From: Lineus longissimus
Lineage: Eukaryota > Nemertea > Pilidiophora > Heteronemertea > Lineidae
Assembly: GCF_910592395.1 (NCBI RefSeq)
Contig: NC_088308.1
Location: 20,909,501-20,973,500 of the forward strand
Direction of reading: 5' to 3'
Length of the DNA stretch: 64,000 bases
Positions 49,301 through 56,748 of the stretch are shown one piece after another. The first letter of the stretch is position 1; each line of letters opens with the position of its first letter. Under the pieces are notes generated by a model. The model saw only the letters and a list, made by a program, of their open reading frames with translations. It was not told the origin of the DNA and made no database searches. The position numbers and the translations under genes were made by a program.

Positions 49301-49936
49301 TAATTTGCATTTGATATGGATGAAACGGAGGACGTTCTTGATGGAAATGCTGAAACAGATACAATCAGCAGTTTATTTCATACAACAAGTCTAAATGAAT
49401 ATCCAAAGGGAACTCCCAATATATCTCCTATACGTAACAAATCTTTCCAAAAAGTCACTATACAATGTACTTCTAAATCTCTACTCCTCAAATGAACATG
49501 TCGTGGTTTGGAGTTCCTTATTCACAAGCATCTGAATGCGCACCGTAACTGGTTGCCATGAAGCTGATGTACACATCAAAACCTTTATCATGGAATATTT
49601 TATGTTTTAGGGGGCAACACTTGGGCAAAATCAGGGCAAATTGTCTTCAAAAATTGACCAGCATCAAAACATTGAGCAGAACATGAATTCACATTTTATC
49701 CATCCTGCTCTGTTGAAAGTGGTGCAAATTATTTCAAAACTGTTTGCTGAAAGTCCTTTATTCTAAAAACTTACAGATGCCTTCATTTCTCGGTGGAAGA
49801 CTCGGTGGTTTTGAGTTTGGTAATTTCAACTTTTCTATGCACTCAGCATAGAACTGGCGCCGTTTCTCAGCAAAATTGGACAACTGTTCCTTCGATAAGA
49901 CCTTTACTATGTACTCCTCAAGGCCTGGGAATCGTT
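19157..49936 (-). CDS. AFAP1L: AFAP1-family actin-filament-associated adaptor (PH-PH-coiled coil), nearly complete, 18 coding exons found
   Basis: AFAP1-family proteins crosslink actin and serve as Src substrates and adaptors under the membrane. Coding exons in transcript order are 49936-49775, 49349-49246, 48005-47914, 45920-45856, 41453-41400, 38612-38558, 32771-32429, 29345-29274, 29032-29003, 27846-27720, 27421-27272, 26885-26662, 26087-25860, 23253-22809, 22384-22228, 21976-21811, 21373-21278 and 19186-19157. Every junction is GT-AG and every phase agrees, totalling 2600 nt (about 866 codons). The first exon starts in phase 1, so a short upstream exon with the ATG was not found. Domain order: helical N-terminus with an SH3-binding proline motif, tyrosine motifs, PH1, PH2, Ser/Thr-rich linker, coiled coil, and a C-terminal VLERLKQFE segment like the AFAP1 tail. 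Assignment among AFAP1, AFAP1L1 and AFAP1L2 is not possible; it is probably a single pre-duplication gene. Confidence 0.88.
19281..19436 (+). mobile_element. Degenerate MITE fragment, 5' end only
   Basis: Starts TACAACAGAACCTCCCTAG, a variant of the family terminus, and carries a CTGTCCTTAATAGAGAGGTGTCC segment. The 3' terminal repeat is not recognisable. It lies in the last intron of the AFAP1-like gene. Confidence 0.6.
19766..19934 (+). mobile_element. MITE copy (TA-flanked, CAGT-type termini)
   Basis: About 169 bases from a degraded left end (TACACAGGGGAACTTCCCTC) to a good right end (GATAGAGAGGTTCTACTGTA). The internal TTTCCATTCAGTTTGACCTCTC segment is shared with the 51-54-kb copies. 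It is intronic in the AFAP1-like gene. Confidence 0.75.
20170..20350 (+). repeat. G-rich degenerate repeat with four G4 runs
   Basis: Repeated AGGAGCAGGGGT-like units. GGGG runs at 20240, 20252, 20264 and 20276 are separated by eight-base spacers, then further GGGGT units follow. It is intronic in the AFAP1-like gene; the antisense Pro-rich open frame here is an artefact of the repeat. Confidence 0.7.
20888..21036 (+). mobile_element. Degenerate MITE copy, right end lost
   Basis: Begins TACATGGGAACCCCCTTTAG followed by CGGACACCTCTCTATT, and includes the ATTTGTCAGCCCCAAGGGT segment typical of the family's 3' third. The right terminal repeat is missing. It is intronic in the AFAP1-like gene. 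Confidence 0.65.
22809..23253 (-). CDS. AFAP1-like: Ser/Thr-rich linker exon
   Basis: A 445-nt exon starting EVEEILSAAQKRLSLSG and continuing as a low-complexity Ser/Thr/Asn region with runs of serine. It has strong splice sites (acceptor TTACATTACAG, donor GTATGT at 22808) and correct phases. The frame stays open past the donor to 22693, so the apparent stop there is intronic. The region is probably disordered and phosphorylated; no enzymatic motif is seen. Confidence 0.78.
23254..25859 (-). other. AFAP1-like intron after PH2
   Basis: A 2.6-kb intron, AT-rich with no clear internal gene. The minus-strand frame at 24945-25301 has no acceptor or donor that would fit the neighbouring phases and no recognisable domain. 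Confidence 0.55.
25860..26885 (-). CDS. AFAP1-like: PH domain 2 exons
   Basis: Exon 26885-26662 begins GLLNVQIPSLDKEWHKRWCQ, the first strands of PH2 with the family's W-x-x-R-W-C pattern. Exon 26087-25860 has SDWVKTLMKETGS, the closing helix with its Trp, then an acidic tail with YCYIDERF and DDYDDVYISPF. The YIDxE-like and YDDV elements match the region just after PH2 in AFAP1. Reading through the donor at 25859 stays open to a stop at 25581, an alternative end noted separately. Confidence 0.85.
27272..29345 (-). CDS. AFAP1-like: linker exons between the PH domains
   Basis: Exons 29345-29274, 29032-29003, 27846-27720 and 27421-27272. The first two finish PH1 and add NLKLLTQEDK; the 30-nt exon is in phase 0 on both sides and could be skipped without breaking the frame. 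The third is Ser-rich (YSSSESGSGDG) and suits regulatory phosphorylation. The fourth is Lys-rich (GKKGIGAQL, GKKKGKKAYK). It parallels the basic stretch just before PH2 in vertebrate AFAP1. Confidence 0.8.
28883..28944. repeat. Small fold-back with 17-bp perfect arms
   Basis: TGTATTGGTTCTAATAA at 28883-28899 is the exact reverse complement of 28928-28944, with a 28-base loop. It is intronic in the AFAP1-like gene, just beyond the 30-nt exon. It could be a small MITE remnant; no target duplication is evident. Confidence 0.85.
29346..32428 (-). other. AFAP1-like intron after PH1
   Basis: A 3.1-kb intron. Apart from the short tandem repeat at 30620-30718 I see nothing structured, and the open frames on both strands lack motifs. 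Confidence 0.5.
30620..30718 (+). repeat. Short tandem repeat (GGTACCTATGTTCCCC-like units)
   Basis: Five variants of a 16- to 24-base unit containing TACCTAT(G/C)TTCCCC, two of them with an extra CCAAGAG. It is intronic in the AFAP1-like gene. Confidence 0.75.
32429..32771 (-). CDS. AFAP1-like: PH domain 1 exon
   Basis: A single 343-nt exon opens with a lysine-rich run (KQKVKKNKSKR) and then carries a full pleckstrin-homology fold. The strand pattern starts at GEIYYKMKTQWKKLRWSAI and the domain ends with the helix ETKEKADTWLQ, whose Trp is the invariant PH-domain residue. The basic lead suggests phosphoinositide or membrane contact. Acceptor ACTTTCAG and donor GTGAGT are good. The following exon (29345-29274) starts HLNAAAGHDADG and completes the helix. 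Confidence 0.9.
32772..38557 (-). other. Largest AFAP1-like intron (before PH1)
   Basis: 5.8 kb. It contains a possible membrane-protein pseudogene at 33131-33787 (see that entry). The rest, 33.8-38.5 kb, is AT-rich with no exon-like signals that fit the gene's phases and no RNA gene that I can recognise. Confidence 0.5.
33131..33787 (-). pseudogene. Possible broken multi-pass membrane protein remnant
   Basis: Three minus-strand frames abut with small shifts. Reading from 33787 downward, one frame runs to 33593, a second from 33609 (ATG) to 33436, and a third from about 33448 to 33131. The second contains a 30-residue hydrophobic stretch (ALPLVTVMIQLVLLPCFVVF and on). The third contains two more (TASDIITAIIALWGYWSLLI; LIMAAFHCINLTISGIG). 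Three membrane-like segments in about 165 codons is more than I would expect by chance. I do not recognise the family; a rhodopsin-like receptor is one possibility. In-frame stops and frameshifts suggest a pseudogene, but it may also be chance. Confidence 0.25.
38558..49349 (-). CDS. AFAP1-like: five short exons with clustered tyrosine motifs
   Basis: Exons 49349-49246, 48005-47914, 45920-45856, 41453-41400 and 38612-38558 encode an acidic, Pro- and Tyr-rich region before PH1. Readable sites are NYDDVIVP, YFEYDSL, NFYEIPNP, NYIGLDLNY and SYEPMDG. YEPM fits the YxxM consensus for the PI3-kinase p85 SH2 domain; YEIP and YDDV resemble Src-family-type sites. Each site sits on its own small exon, and the exons are separated by introns of 1.3-4 kb. 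Phosphorylation is inferred from the motifs and from knowledge of XB130/AFAP1L2, not shown by the sequence. Confidence 0.8.
38613..41399 (-). other. AFAP1-like intron between tyrosine-motif exons
   Basis: 2.8 kb with no structured element noticed. The 129-codon minus-strand open frame at 39107-39496 shows no domain and no fitting splice sites. Confidence 0.5.
42534..42557 (+). repeat. (GAT)8 microsatellite
   Basis: Eight uninterrupted GAT units, preceded by GATATT. Intronic in the AFAP1-like gene. Confidence 0.95.
43401..43518 (+). repeat. 39-bp tandem repeat, three copies
   Basis: Copies begin at about 43401, 43440 and 43479; the last two read ATGGCATGTGATGTCATGTC and ATGGCATATGACATTACGTC, followed by TGCTTTCAG(A/T)TTGGT. 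The unit is exactly 13 codons, which helps keep a 155-codon plus-strand frame open from 43440 to 43907. That frame has no recognisable domain. Confidence 0.75.
46672..46802. repeat. ~65-bp direct duplication
   Basis: Two diverged copies meet at about 46736, each with GATCTGG(G/A)CATACTG(G/A)AGA and a TTAGATG(T/C)ACAC-like segment. Intronic in the AFAP1-like gene. The minus-strand open frame over it is not supported otherwise. Confidence 0.65.
48006..49245 (-). other. AFAP1-like intron (1.2 kb)
   Basis: I see nothing in it beyond AT-rich DNA. The preceding introns, 45921-47913 and 49350-49774, are likewise without recognisable genes. Confidence 0.5.
49775..49936 (-). CDS. AFAP1-like: N-terminal helical exon with SH3-ligand motif
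   Basis: Encodes ERFPGLEEYIVKVLSKEQL and onward, aligning by pattern with the N-terminal amphipathic segment of AFAP1 (LLDHEYL-type). It ends with KPPSLPPRN, which contains a PxxPxR class II SH3 ligand. Acceptor CTCCTTTCAG and donor GTAAGT are both strong. The reading frame needs one base from an upstream exon, presumably carrying the start codon between 49.95 and about 54 kb. Confidence 0.8.
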
Positions 49937-50950
49937 CTGAAAGGAGAAACAGGCAAAAACTTGTTTGAGACAATGGTTTGAGTTTGAATATTCATGTATA
50001 GATTAACTATATCTTAGTTATACATTTGCTGAACAGGCTTTTAAATAATAAATGAAGGCCAGAGAAATGAGACAGGCAACTAAAGAGTGGGATTGGACCC
50101 AAGATCGTCATCTGATGATTGCTCCTGGGTAGTTTGTCAAGGGTGGATTGGATCAAAGAATCTATCTGGATAGTAGTCCCTTTGACTGTTTGACAGGTGA
50201 ATTAATTTTTCTATGGACTAAAATTTATTCCCCAATATAATTTGATGGCAATTATTTAGAACATTTGTTAGTCTATAGAATGTTGCAGACCGTGTATGGC
50301 ATGTAGATTGCCACCTGCTACAGTAAATTATCAACATTTTCCCCTTATATGGAATACAAATGGTACTGTGTCTATAGTATCCATCAATGCATGTCTACCA
50401 ACCCAGCCTCCGAGGTACAGTCACCAAGGTAACCAATAGAAACAGCTTGTCTCTTGTGAACCACCCAGTGCTATATTTAGAATGGCACGATTCGACGCTG
50501 CATCATTAATCCAATACGCCGTGTGCGCCAGTTGGCTCCTTCGTATACAATGCGGATGGTTTAACGAGGTACGAGATTAATTAGCATGCAGCTATTATGA
50601 TGCATGTCATCGACATGTCACCGCGGGACATGCAACAGCGTACAAATGCATCTCAGATGCACGCTCACTTAATTGATATTCTATTTATTCAGTGTTACAT
50701 GTAACTTCAACTTAAATAAGTACATGAGTGGGGGAGGCGAGGAAATGTCAGTTGGACAGGTTCGGTTTCGGGTAACAACTGACTAACAAGTATTCATATA
50801 TGTACATGTATAGATTTGAGCTAGGTGTAAAGGATATTACATACAATATAGTATCAATAGGACCCTGTTACAAGCAAAAAAAATATCAAAACCAAAAGAA
50901 GTCCAGAACGCGCTATTCGGCCATAGGCAACGTTTTTTAAAGTTTCATGC
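49937..50950. other. Upstream region of the AFAP1-like gene
   Basis: The missing first coding exon or the promoter of the AFAP1-like gene should lie here or a little further right. A relatively CG-containing patch at about 50480-50650 (CGACGCTG, TACGCCGTGTGCGCC, ACCGCGGG) contrasts with the AT-rich surroundings and is a plausible promoter area, but I could not identify a start codon with a matching phase-1 donor. Confidence 0.3.
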
Positions 50951-51130
50951 TTATTCCTTTCTGGCTTGAGGTGCAGATGATGGAACTAGGTTTCTTTCAG
51001 CCAACCAACAGAAACACGACATAAAATTGTTGATTTTATTTTCACAGTGGATTACCATGGGAACCATTACGACAAACATGGCTCCAACACTGAACAGAGT
51101 CACGGAGTTAGCCCGAGGACTCTTCGCCAT
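50951..51130 (-). CDS. Putative 59-residue single-pass membrane peptide
   Basis: An ATG at 51130 in a good context (CCACAATGG) opens 59 codons to a TAA at 50951-50953. The peptide has a short basic N-terminus (MAKSPRANS), a hydrophobic segment (VTLFSVGAMFVVMVPMVI) and a polar, basic tail ending in QARKE. That layout resembles small ER or mitochondrial membrane proteins, but I do not recognise the family and there is no clear poly(A) signal directly downstream. It may be a chance open frame upstream of, or in the first intron of, the AFAP1-like gene. Confidence 0.3.
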   Translation of the reverse strand: MAKSPRANSVTLFSVGAMFVVMVPMVIHCENKINNFMSCFCWLAERNLVPSSAPQARKE

Positions 51131-51337
51131 TGTGGCAGGAAACGTATTTTTTAAATGAGAAAAGACTGTCAATCTTTTAAAACAACTGAAATTCTTAATC
51201 TGTGTTCAGTATTTTCATGATTGATCATTTCCCTGAAGATAGATGATGAAGGAATTAGCAATTATTGTTCTCTGATAATCATTTGGTTTGGAAATGCTGG
51301 GGAACTAATCCCAATGAGGGGTGAAGATCTATTCGAA

Positions 51338-51519
51338 TACAGTGGAACCTCTGTTAGTGGACACCTCTCTATTAAGGACAACCTCTCTATTAAGGACACT
51401 AGGTTTGGTCCTAAATTGGTTGTTTCCATTCAATTTGACCTCTCTAATCAGGACACCTCTCTATTAAGGACAGCACTTGTCAGTCCCGAGGGTGTCCTTA
51501 ATAGAGAGGTTCTACGGTA
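51338..51519 (+). mobile_element. MITE copy 1 of the 51-54 kb cluster
   Basis: Flanked by TA; left terminus CAGTGGAACCTCTGTTAGTG, right terminus TTAATAGAGAGGTTCTACGG. The inside has the family's CTCTCTATTAAGGACA motif three times and the TTTGGTCCTAAATTGGTTG segment. Confidence 0.88.
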
Positions 51520-51624
51520 ATTTGAATGCCACTAAACCTTTCTTTGAAAATCAGCCACATATTCCCCCTTAAAGTTGATTTAGAGCTTACTGGGGGTGAG
51601 ATGTGACAATGTGACAACCAGTTA

Positions 51625-51867
51625 TACAGTGGAACCTGCCTTAGCGGACACCTCTCTAATCAGACAGGACTCTCTATTGAAGACACTTAAGTTTTGATCC
51701 ATAATTGGTTGCTGTCGATCAATTTTGCCTCTCTAATCAGGACACCTCCCTATCAAAGACACCCTTGGGACTGACAAATACTGTCCAGACTCCTCAAAGA
51801 GGGTGTCTTTAATAAAAAGTGTGTCTTTTTATAGAGAGGGTGACTTCAATAGAGAGGTTCTACTCTA
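51625..51867 (+). mobile_element. MITE copy 2, with an internal expansion
   Basis: Left terminus CAGTGGAACCTGCCTTAGCG; right end AATAGAGAGGTTCTACT. Longer than its relatives (about 243 bases) because the right part contains additional inverted TTTAATA/TATAGAGAG subrepeats. Confidence 0.8.
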
Positions 51868-52099
51868 CTTTACAATGAGTAACATATAGAGTAGGCCTAT
51901 AGTTCTGAATGAAATGAACCACACTAGGCCAGCTCTGGCAACATGTTGATGGATCCTGATACCAGCTGCTGACAGGATGGAGTCTGTGGTCAGGTGAAAC
52001 ATGCTAAGTGGCTCAATGAGTGCATGCTGCTATCAGTTCACGAACTGCTCCAACATTCCAAGATCAACTGTTCCAACATTCCATGATGATTCCTCGATG

Positions 52100-52271
52100 T
52101 ACATTGGACCTCCCTCAGCGGACACCTCTCTATTAAGGACACCCTCTCTATCAAGGATAGTACTTTAGTCCTAAATTCAATTTGATCTCTTTACTCAGGA
52201 CATCGCTCTATTCTATTAAGGACAGCACTTATTAGTCCTGAGGGTGTCCTTAAAAGAGAGGTTTTACAGTA
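52100..52271 (+). mobile_element. MITE copy 3
   Basis: TA-flanked; left CATTGGACCTCCCTCAGCGG, right TTAAAAGAGAGGTTTTACAG. Same internal organisation as copy 1. Confidence 0.85.
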
Positions 52272-52491
52272 TACTAAAGTATAGTTTAGTAACGACTTTA
52301 CAATCCCTGATCTTGGTCAAAAAAGGTCATCAGTTGACCTTTATAAATAGAGGAAAACTTCTTCAGGGGACAAAACAGACAATGAAGAACTACAAGACAA
52401 GCAAAAGGATCGTTGCTCCTACGCAAAATACCCTCAGATGCAAATCAAGATAAGCTAATTTATTGCTTTCCAAGGCCTTGATTATTCCAAA

Positions 52492-52651
52492 TACAGTAGA
52501 ACCTCTCTATTAAAGACAACCTCTCTATTACCGGTTTTGGTCCCAAACTGGTTGTTTCCATTAACTTTGACCTCTCCAATCAGGATACCTCTCTATTAAG
52601 GACAGCACTTGTCAGTCCCAAGCATGTCCTTAATAGAGAGGTTCTACTGTA
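52492..52651 (+). mobile_element. MITE copy 4
   Basis: TA-flanked and about 160 bases, with the best-matched ends in the cluster: left CAGTAGAACCTCTCTATTAA and right TTAATAGAGAGGTTCTACTG are exact reverse complements over 20 bases. Confidence 0.92.
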
Positions 52652-52701
52652 TAATTATTTTACTTTGGAGTATAACTTCCTTTGAACATTCTGTTTGTAT
52701 A

Positions 52702-52865
52702 TACAGTGGTACCTCCCTTAGCCGACACCTCTCTATTAAGGACACTAGTTTTGGTCCCAAATTGGTTGTTTCCATTCGCTTTGACCTCTCTTATCAGGAC
52801 ACCTCTCTATTAAGGACAACACTTGTCAGTCCTGTGGGTGTCCTTAATAGAGAGGTTCTACTATA
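52702..52865 (+). mobile_element. MITE copy 5
   Basis: TA-flanked; left CAGTGGTACCTCCCTTAGCC, right TTAATAGAGAGGTTCTACTA. Closest overall to copy 1. Confidence 0.88.
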
Positions 52866-53927
52866 ACATTATTTTGGTGTGGCAGCATAAATTGAGGTGG
52901 GCACTATTGAGACTGAGCCATCTCATTATCAATATTGGCATTGCTTCCTGGCCTTTGAGATACCTGTATTGAAAATGAAGTGCCAGTGCCACTATCAGTG
53001 AAATTTAAGAGTTGGAGGCCGATTGCCTTGAAAAGTAGGTCACAAATCAAAACGTGGTGATCTGTAATGGAGAATTATCAGATACACCAACCATAAAAAT
53101 GTAGTCACTCTAGTCTAGCAGCAGGACCGTCAGTAATTACCCCTTTATTAAAATCATGGTAATTTATGATGGCCTGCTACTAAGGGGATCGGGAATGCAA
53201 TGCAACCAAGCAGCTTCTCTCTTCAAATTGCTCTTTACATAGCTAAGTATTCCAGCCATCCTATTGTCTCCTTATAGCTGCTACAATGACACGGAAAAGT
53301 GAATAAAATCAATGCCATCGCTACTGGATGACAATGACGTATACACATGATATGCTATGCTATGCTATGCTATGCGCACTATACGGAACAGCCCTTGTCA
53401 GATTCGACCACTATACAAGACGCCGAAGACCACGAAATAACTAATCGCCTCTACCTTCTATTTTATCCATTTCTGCTGGATGTGTTAGATATTTATAATC
53501 CAAACGTTCCACTATTCCCGAGAATCACATTTTATCCAAATAACGGTATAATTTAAATTTAGATATCCCCAGCCAGCTATCCAGCCTAATGCCGACTTAA
53601 CGGAAAATGCGCTCAGCGGAATGAGCTCCGTCTGTACCTCGTTAGTAGAACTGAAATATCAAGAATTCCAAGCTTTTGCTCCAGCCTTCACAGACAAGCA
53701 GAACTGAGGCCACAGTGTTTGGCCTTGTCTCTTCCTATTGTCAGTAGGCCCTTTTGCCCACATATTATGTCGGATATGTCAAGCCAGCCAATTCAAATTA
53801 GTGTCAGTCAGTGAAACAAAAACATTCATTAAGTTATGCAGTTGTAATATTTATTGAATATGTAACACAAATACATACAGCATCATGTAACACAGATACA
53901 TATAAGCATACTTCACATCTTAGTGAA
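52866..53927. other. Intergenic DNA inside the MITE cluster
   Basis: No gene seen. It contains the TATGC microsatellite at 53351. Confidence 0.5.
53351..53375 (+). repeat. (TATGC)5 microsatellite
   Basis: Five perfect pentamers. Confidence 0.95.
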
Positions 53928-54091
53928 TACAGTGGACCCTTCTTTAGTGGATACCTCTCTATTAAACTCACCCTTTCTATAAAGGACACTATATTTGGTC
54001 CCAAATTGATCATTTCTATTGAATTTTACTTCTGTAATCTGGCAAACATCTGTCAGTCCCAAAGGTGTCCTTAATAGAGAGGCTACAGGTA
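53928..54091 (+). mobile_element. MITE copy 6
   Basis: TA-flanked; left CAGTGGACCCTTCTTTAGTG, right CCTTAATAGAGAGGCTACAG. It is more diverged than copies 1-5 and lacks part of the inner CTCTCTATTAAGG repeat. Confidence 0.82.
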
Positions 54092-56748
54092 TATAATAAC
54101 ACAGATCATTATAGCATAGAAACTAACCTTACATTGTGTATACAGGTGTTCACAACATCCCACCTTTTGCCCCCCCCCCCCCCCCCCCCCACATACACAC
54201 AGACATAAAAAGAAAAAACAGCAGATACATTGTATAATTTTGGAAAGCAAAAGTCCCCGTCATTTTAATGATACATTTCAAAAGGAAAACAAATCTTGGG
54301 CCGCATTCTAATTCCATGATGATGATATTGGAAGTGAGATCTACCCTAGTAATCAAGCGCTGTTTCTACTTGCTTGGATATATATCTTGGTCCCTGGTTA
54401 TACTTTGAAATAGTAGAAGAATACACGTGTGTCTAAGACCATTTATTGTTTTAATGTTTTATTGGTGAATTTACAGTGAAGCTGACACAAAGTTACTGCT
54501 GAAACAACCCCTCAAAAAAACCCATCAACAACTTAATACAATATCTGTTTAACGTTAGATCACAAAATTGAAGTAGAAATGAAAAAATGTCCTCGAAAAC
54601 ACATATGGGTTAGAAGCTACGTCTAGTCACTGGTAAAAGTTCTAAACGCAAACAAATCAGTAGAATTTATGACAAAAAAATTTAACGCTACACACATTCA
54701 ATCTATCAGACTCTAAAGCAAAGCAGTGATTGTGGAAGAGGTGTACTCATTATACTGAATAATATACACAGTGCAGCTGCATACACTTATCTGACAATTA
54801 CAAATCAACGACAATGACCTATTCTAAAAACTGTGCACAGAAAGAAGCCATTCTAAATTTCCCGAAATACTTTTATTAGTTTGACAAAATGAGAAATGCA
54901 ACAATGCAGGAGCAATTATCCTTGATAAGATTCATTTGTGCAGAGTAGCAACTCAAATTCTGTTCAAATACTTTTAGTTCCAAATATAAGCACAATGAGA
55001 AATACTTCAAGTAGAGACAATGTTTTTGATACAAGTCAATAATACTATGACAAACTCATGTAAAGGAAACTCAGTTTGAAAATTATGTGAAAAATTGCAA
55101 AATCCAATCTTCTGCAGATTAAGAGAGGACTGGAACACACTGAGATTCCAGGTGCATCATAAGTAGTTTTCTTATTTGACGTTGTAGATACACGTATTTG
55201 CGACTTCTTCATGCGTTGCTGAGTGCAAGTCAGAAAGTTGATAGCATAAAGTGACCAAATATAACATCTGTATGTCACTACAATAATATAGTACACATTT
55301 ACACAAACTAGCTTAGCTGCATTGTATTAGCCTAGCCTAAAAAGATCAACTTTTGTCACTGTAAAAAATTCACAAACGGGCCAACCTTTTAAGGAATGAC
55401 TGGCCAAGGGTTGGTTCATAAAAGATAGCAGAAGTACCCGTAATCCTAAATTATTTCAATATGGCCACATTAGAAAGAAGTTGAACTAGAATTGAAGAGT
55501 TTTATTGCATCATGCGATATACATGTATCCATTCTTGCCATTTTGAGAAGAATGAGATATGCACCATAGCCAACATTTTGGAGTTATAACCATACTGTGT
55601 CACTGTCATCAGAATTTTTCTCAAAAAAGCAACAATGGATATGATATATCTTTTGCAATGAATGTCATCAAGTATTTCTACAAGAATTATCAGAAGGTTA
55701 ACATTATAATCTATGGCACATCATGTCTTACAAAAAGCATTATCAGTGAACCAACTCTTGGTGATAACCAGACTCAAATGCTACATACTACCTTAAAATG
55801 TAGAATTTAATAAGTTTTTTTATTTGTGGAATACAGTATGGTGGCATACCACTGGCTAAAAAGTCCAGAGCCTACATTTAGTTGAAACACTAGTTCTAGG
55901 CGCGAACTTAATGAAGGCAAAAAATGTTTAAGGGCAAGGTACATCCTCTTTGAGATTGTTCAGACTCTGATTATAGAGACATACTTAACATTTACAAACA
56001 GATCCTTTTATGCTTTTATGAAACAACTGTTTCCATTGCACACATGAAACTCCAATTCTAAAGATGATGTACAACATATCGTAGAAAAGTTTTGAGATCT
56101 AGTGAGACTAACAGAAATTCCTACATTATGGCAAAAAAACTGATCAATGATTAACTTATTACATATAATATGACCATATATGATGGTATTACTTTGGTGC
56201 AAACGTTTTTTTTTCTCTCACAATAACAACCTTATACCCTCCATCAAACGAAGTGGGAAATTGTATTAAAATCAATTTTCACAAAGGACAGATATTCAAT
56301 TACATTTACACACAGCGCAAGTTATCACTTTTTCATTGTATCAATATAGTTTTACATTACCAGCTTCACGAAATTTTGCTAATACATATCTTATATGAAA
56401 CAGTTCCAAAAACACTATCAATAGTTTTGATATTAAGGTAATTTCCATTAAAGATAAATTGATGAACTATGGGCAACTTGTTTAAGTCCGATCAGCATGA
56501 ACCAGCATTTGTTCCAAATCATGATAAAATGATTTTGAAGATGAATGAGGGGCAGATGGCAATATGTTTTAAAAGTCCACTCCAAAATTTAGCTCATATG
56601 CATCATCGGTTTGGGGTTATGGTGACCTAAAGTCAGTAAAGATTACTCAAGTTAATCACAAGCACAGAAAAAGTTGTGGCCCCACACAAATCTGACTTCA
56701 ACAAGTTGAACACATTTAACATCTATAATCACAACAAGAGACAAATCA
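54092..56748 (-). other. 3' flank and inferred 3'UTR of the CYBC1-like gene
   Basis: AT-rich, with no coding exon recognised. Possible minus-strand poly(A) signals (TTTATT on the plus strand) occur at 55501, 54458 and 54442; which is used cannot be told. The small open frames on both strands have no motif. Confidence 0.45.
54170..54190 (+). repeat. 21-base poly(C) tract
   Basis: Uninterrupted C homopolymer followed by ACATACACACAG. Its length is the least reliable part of the sequence because such tracts are error-prone. Confidence 0.9.
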
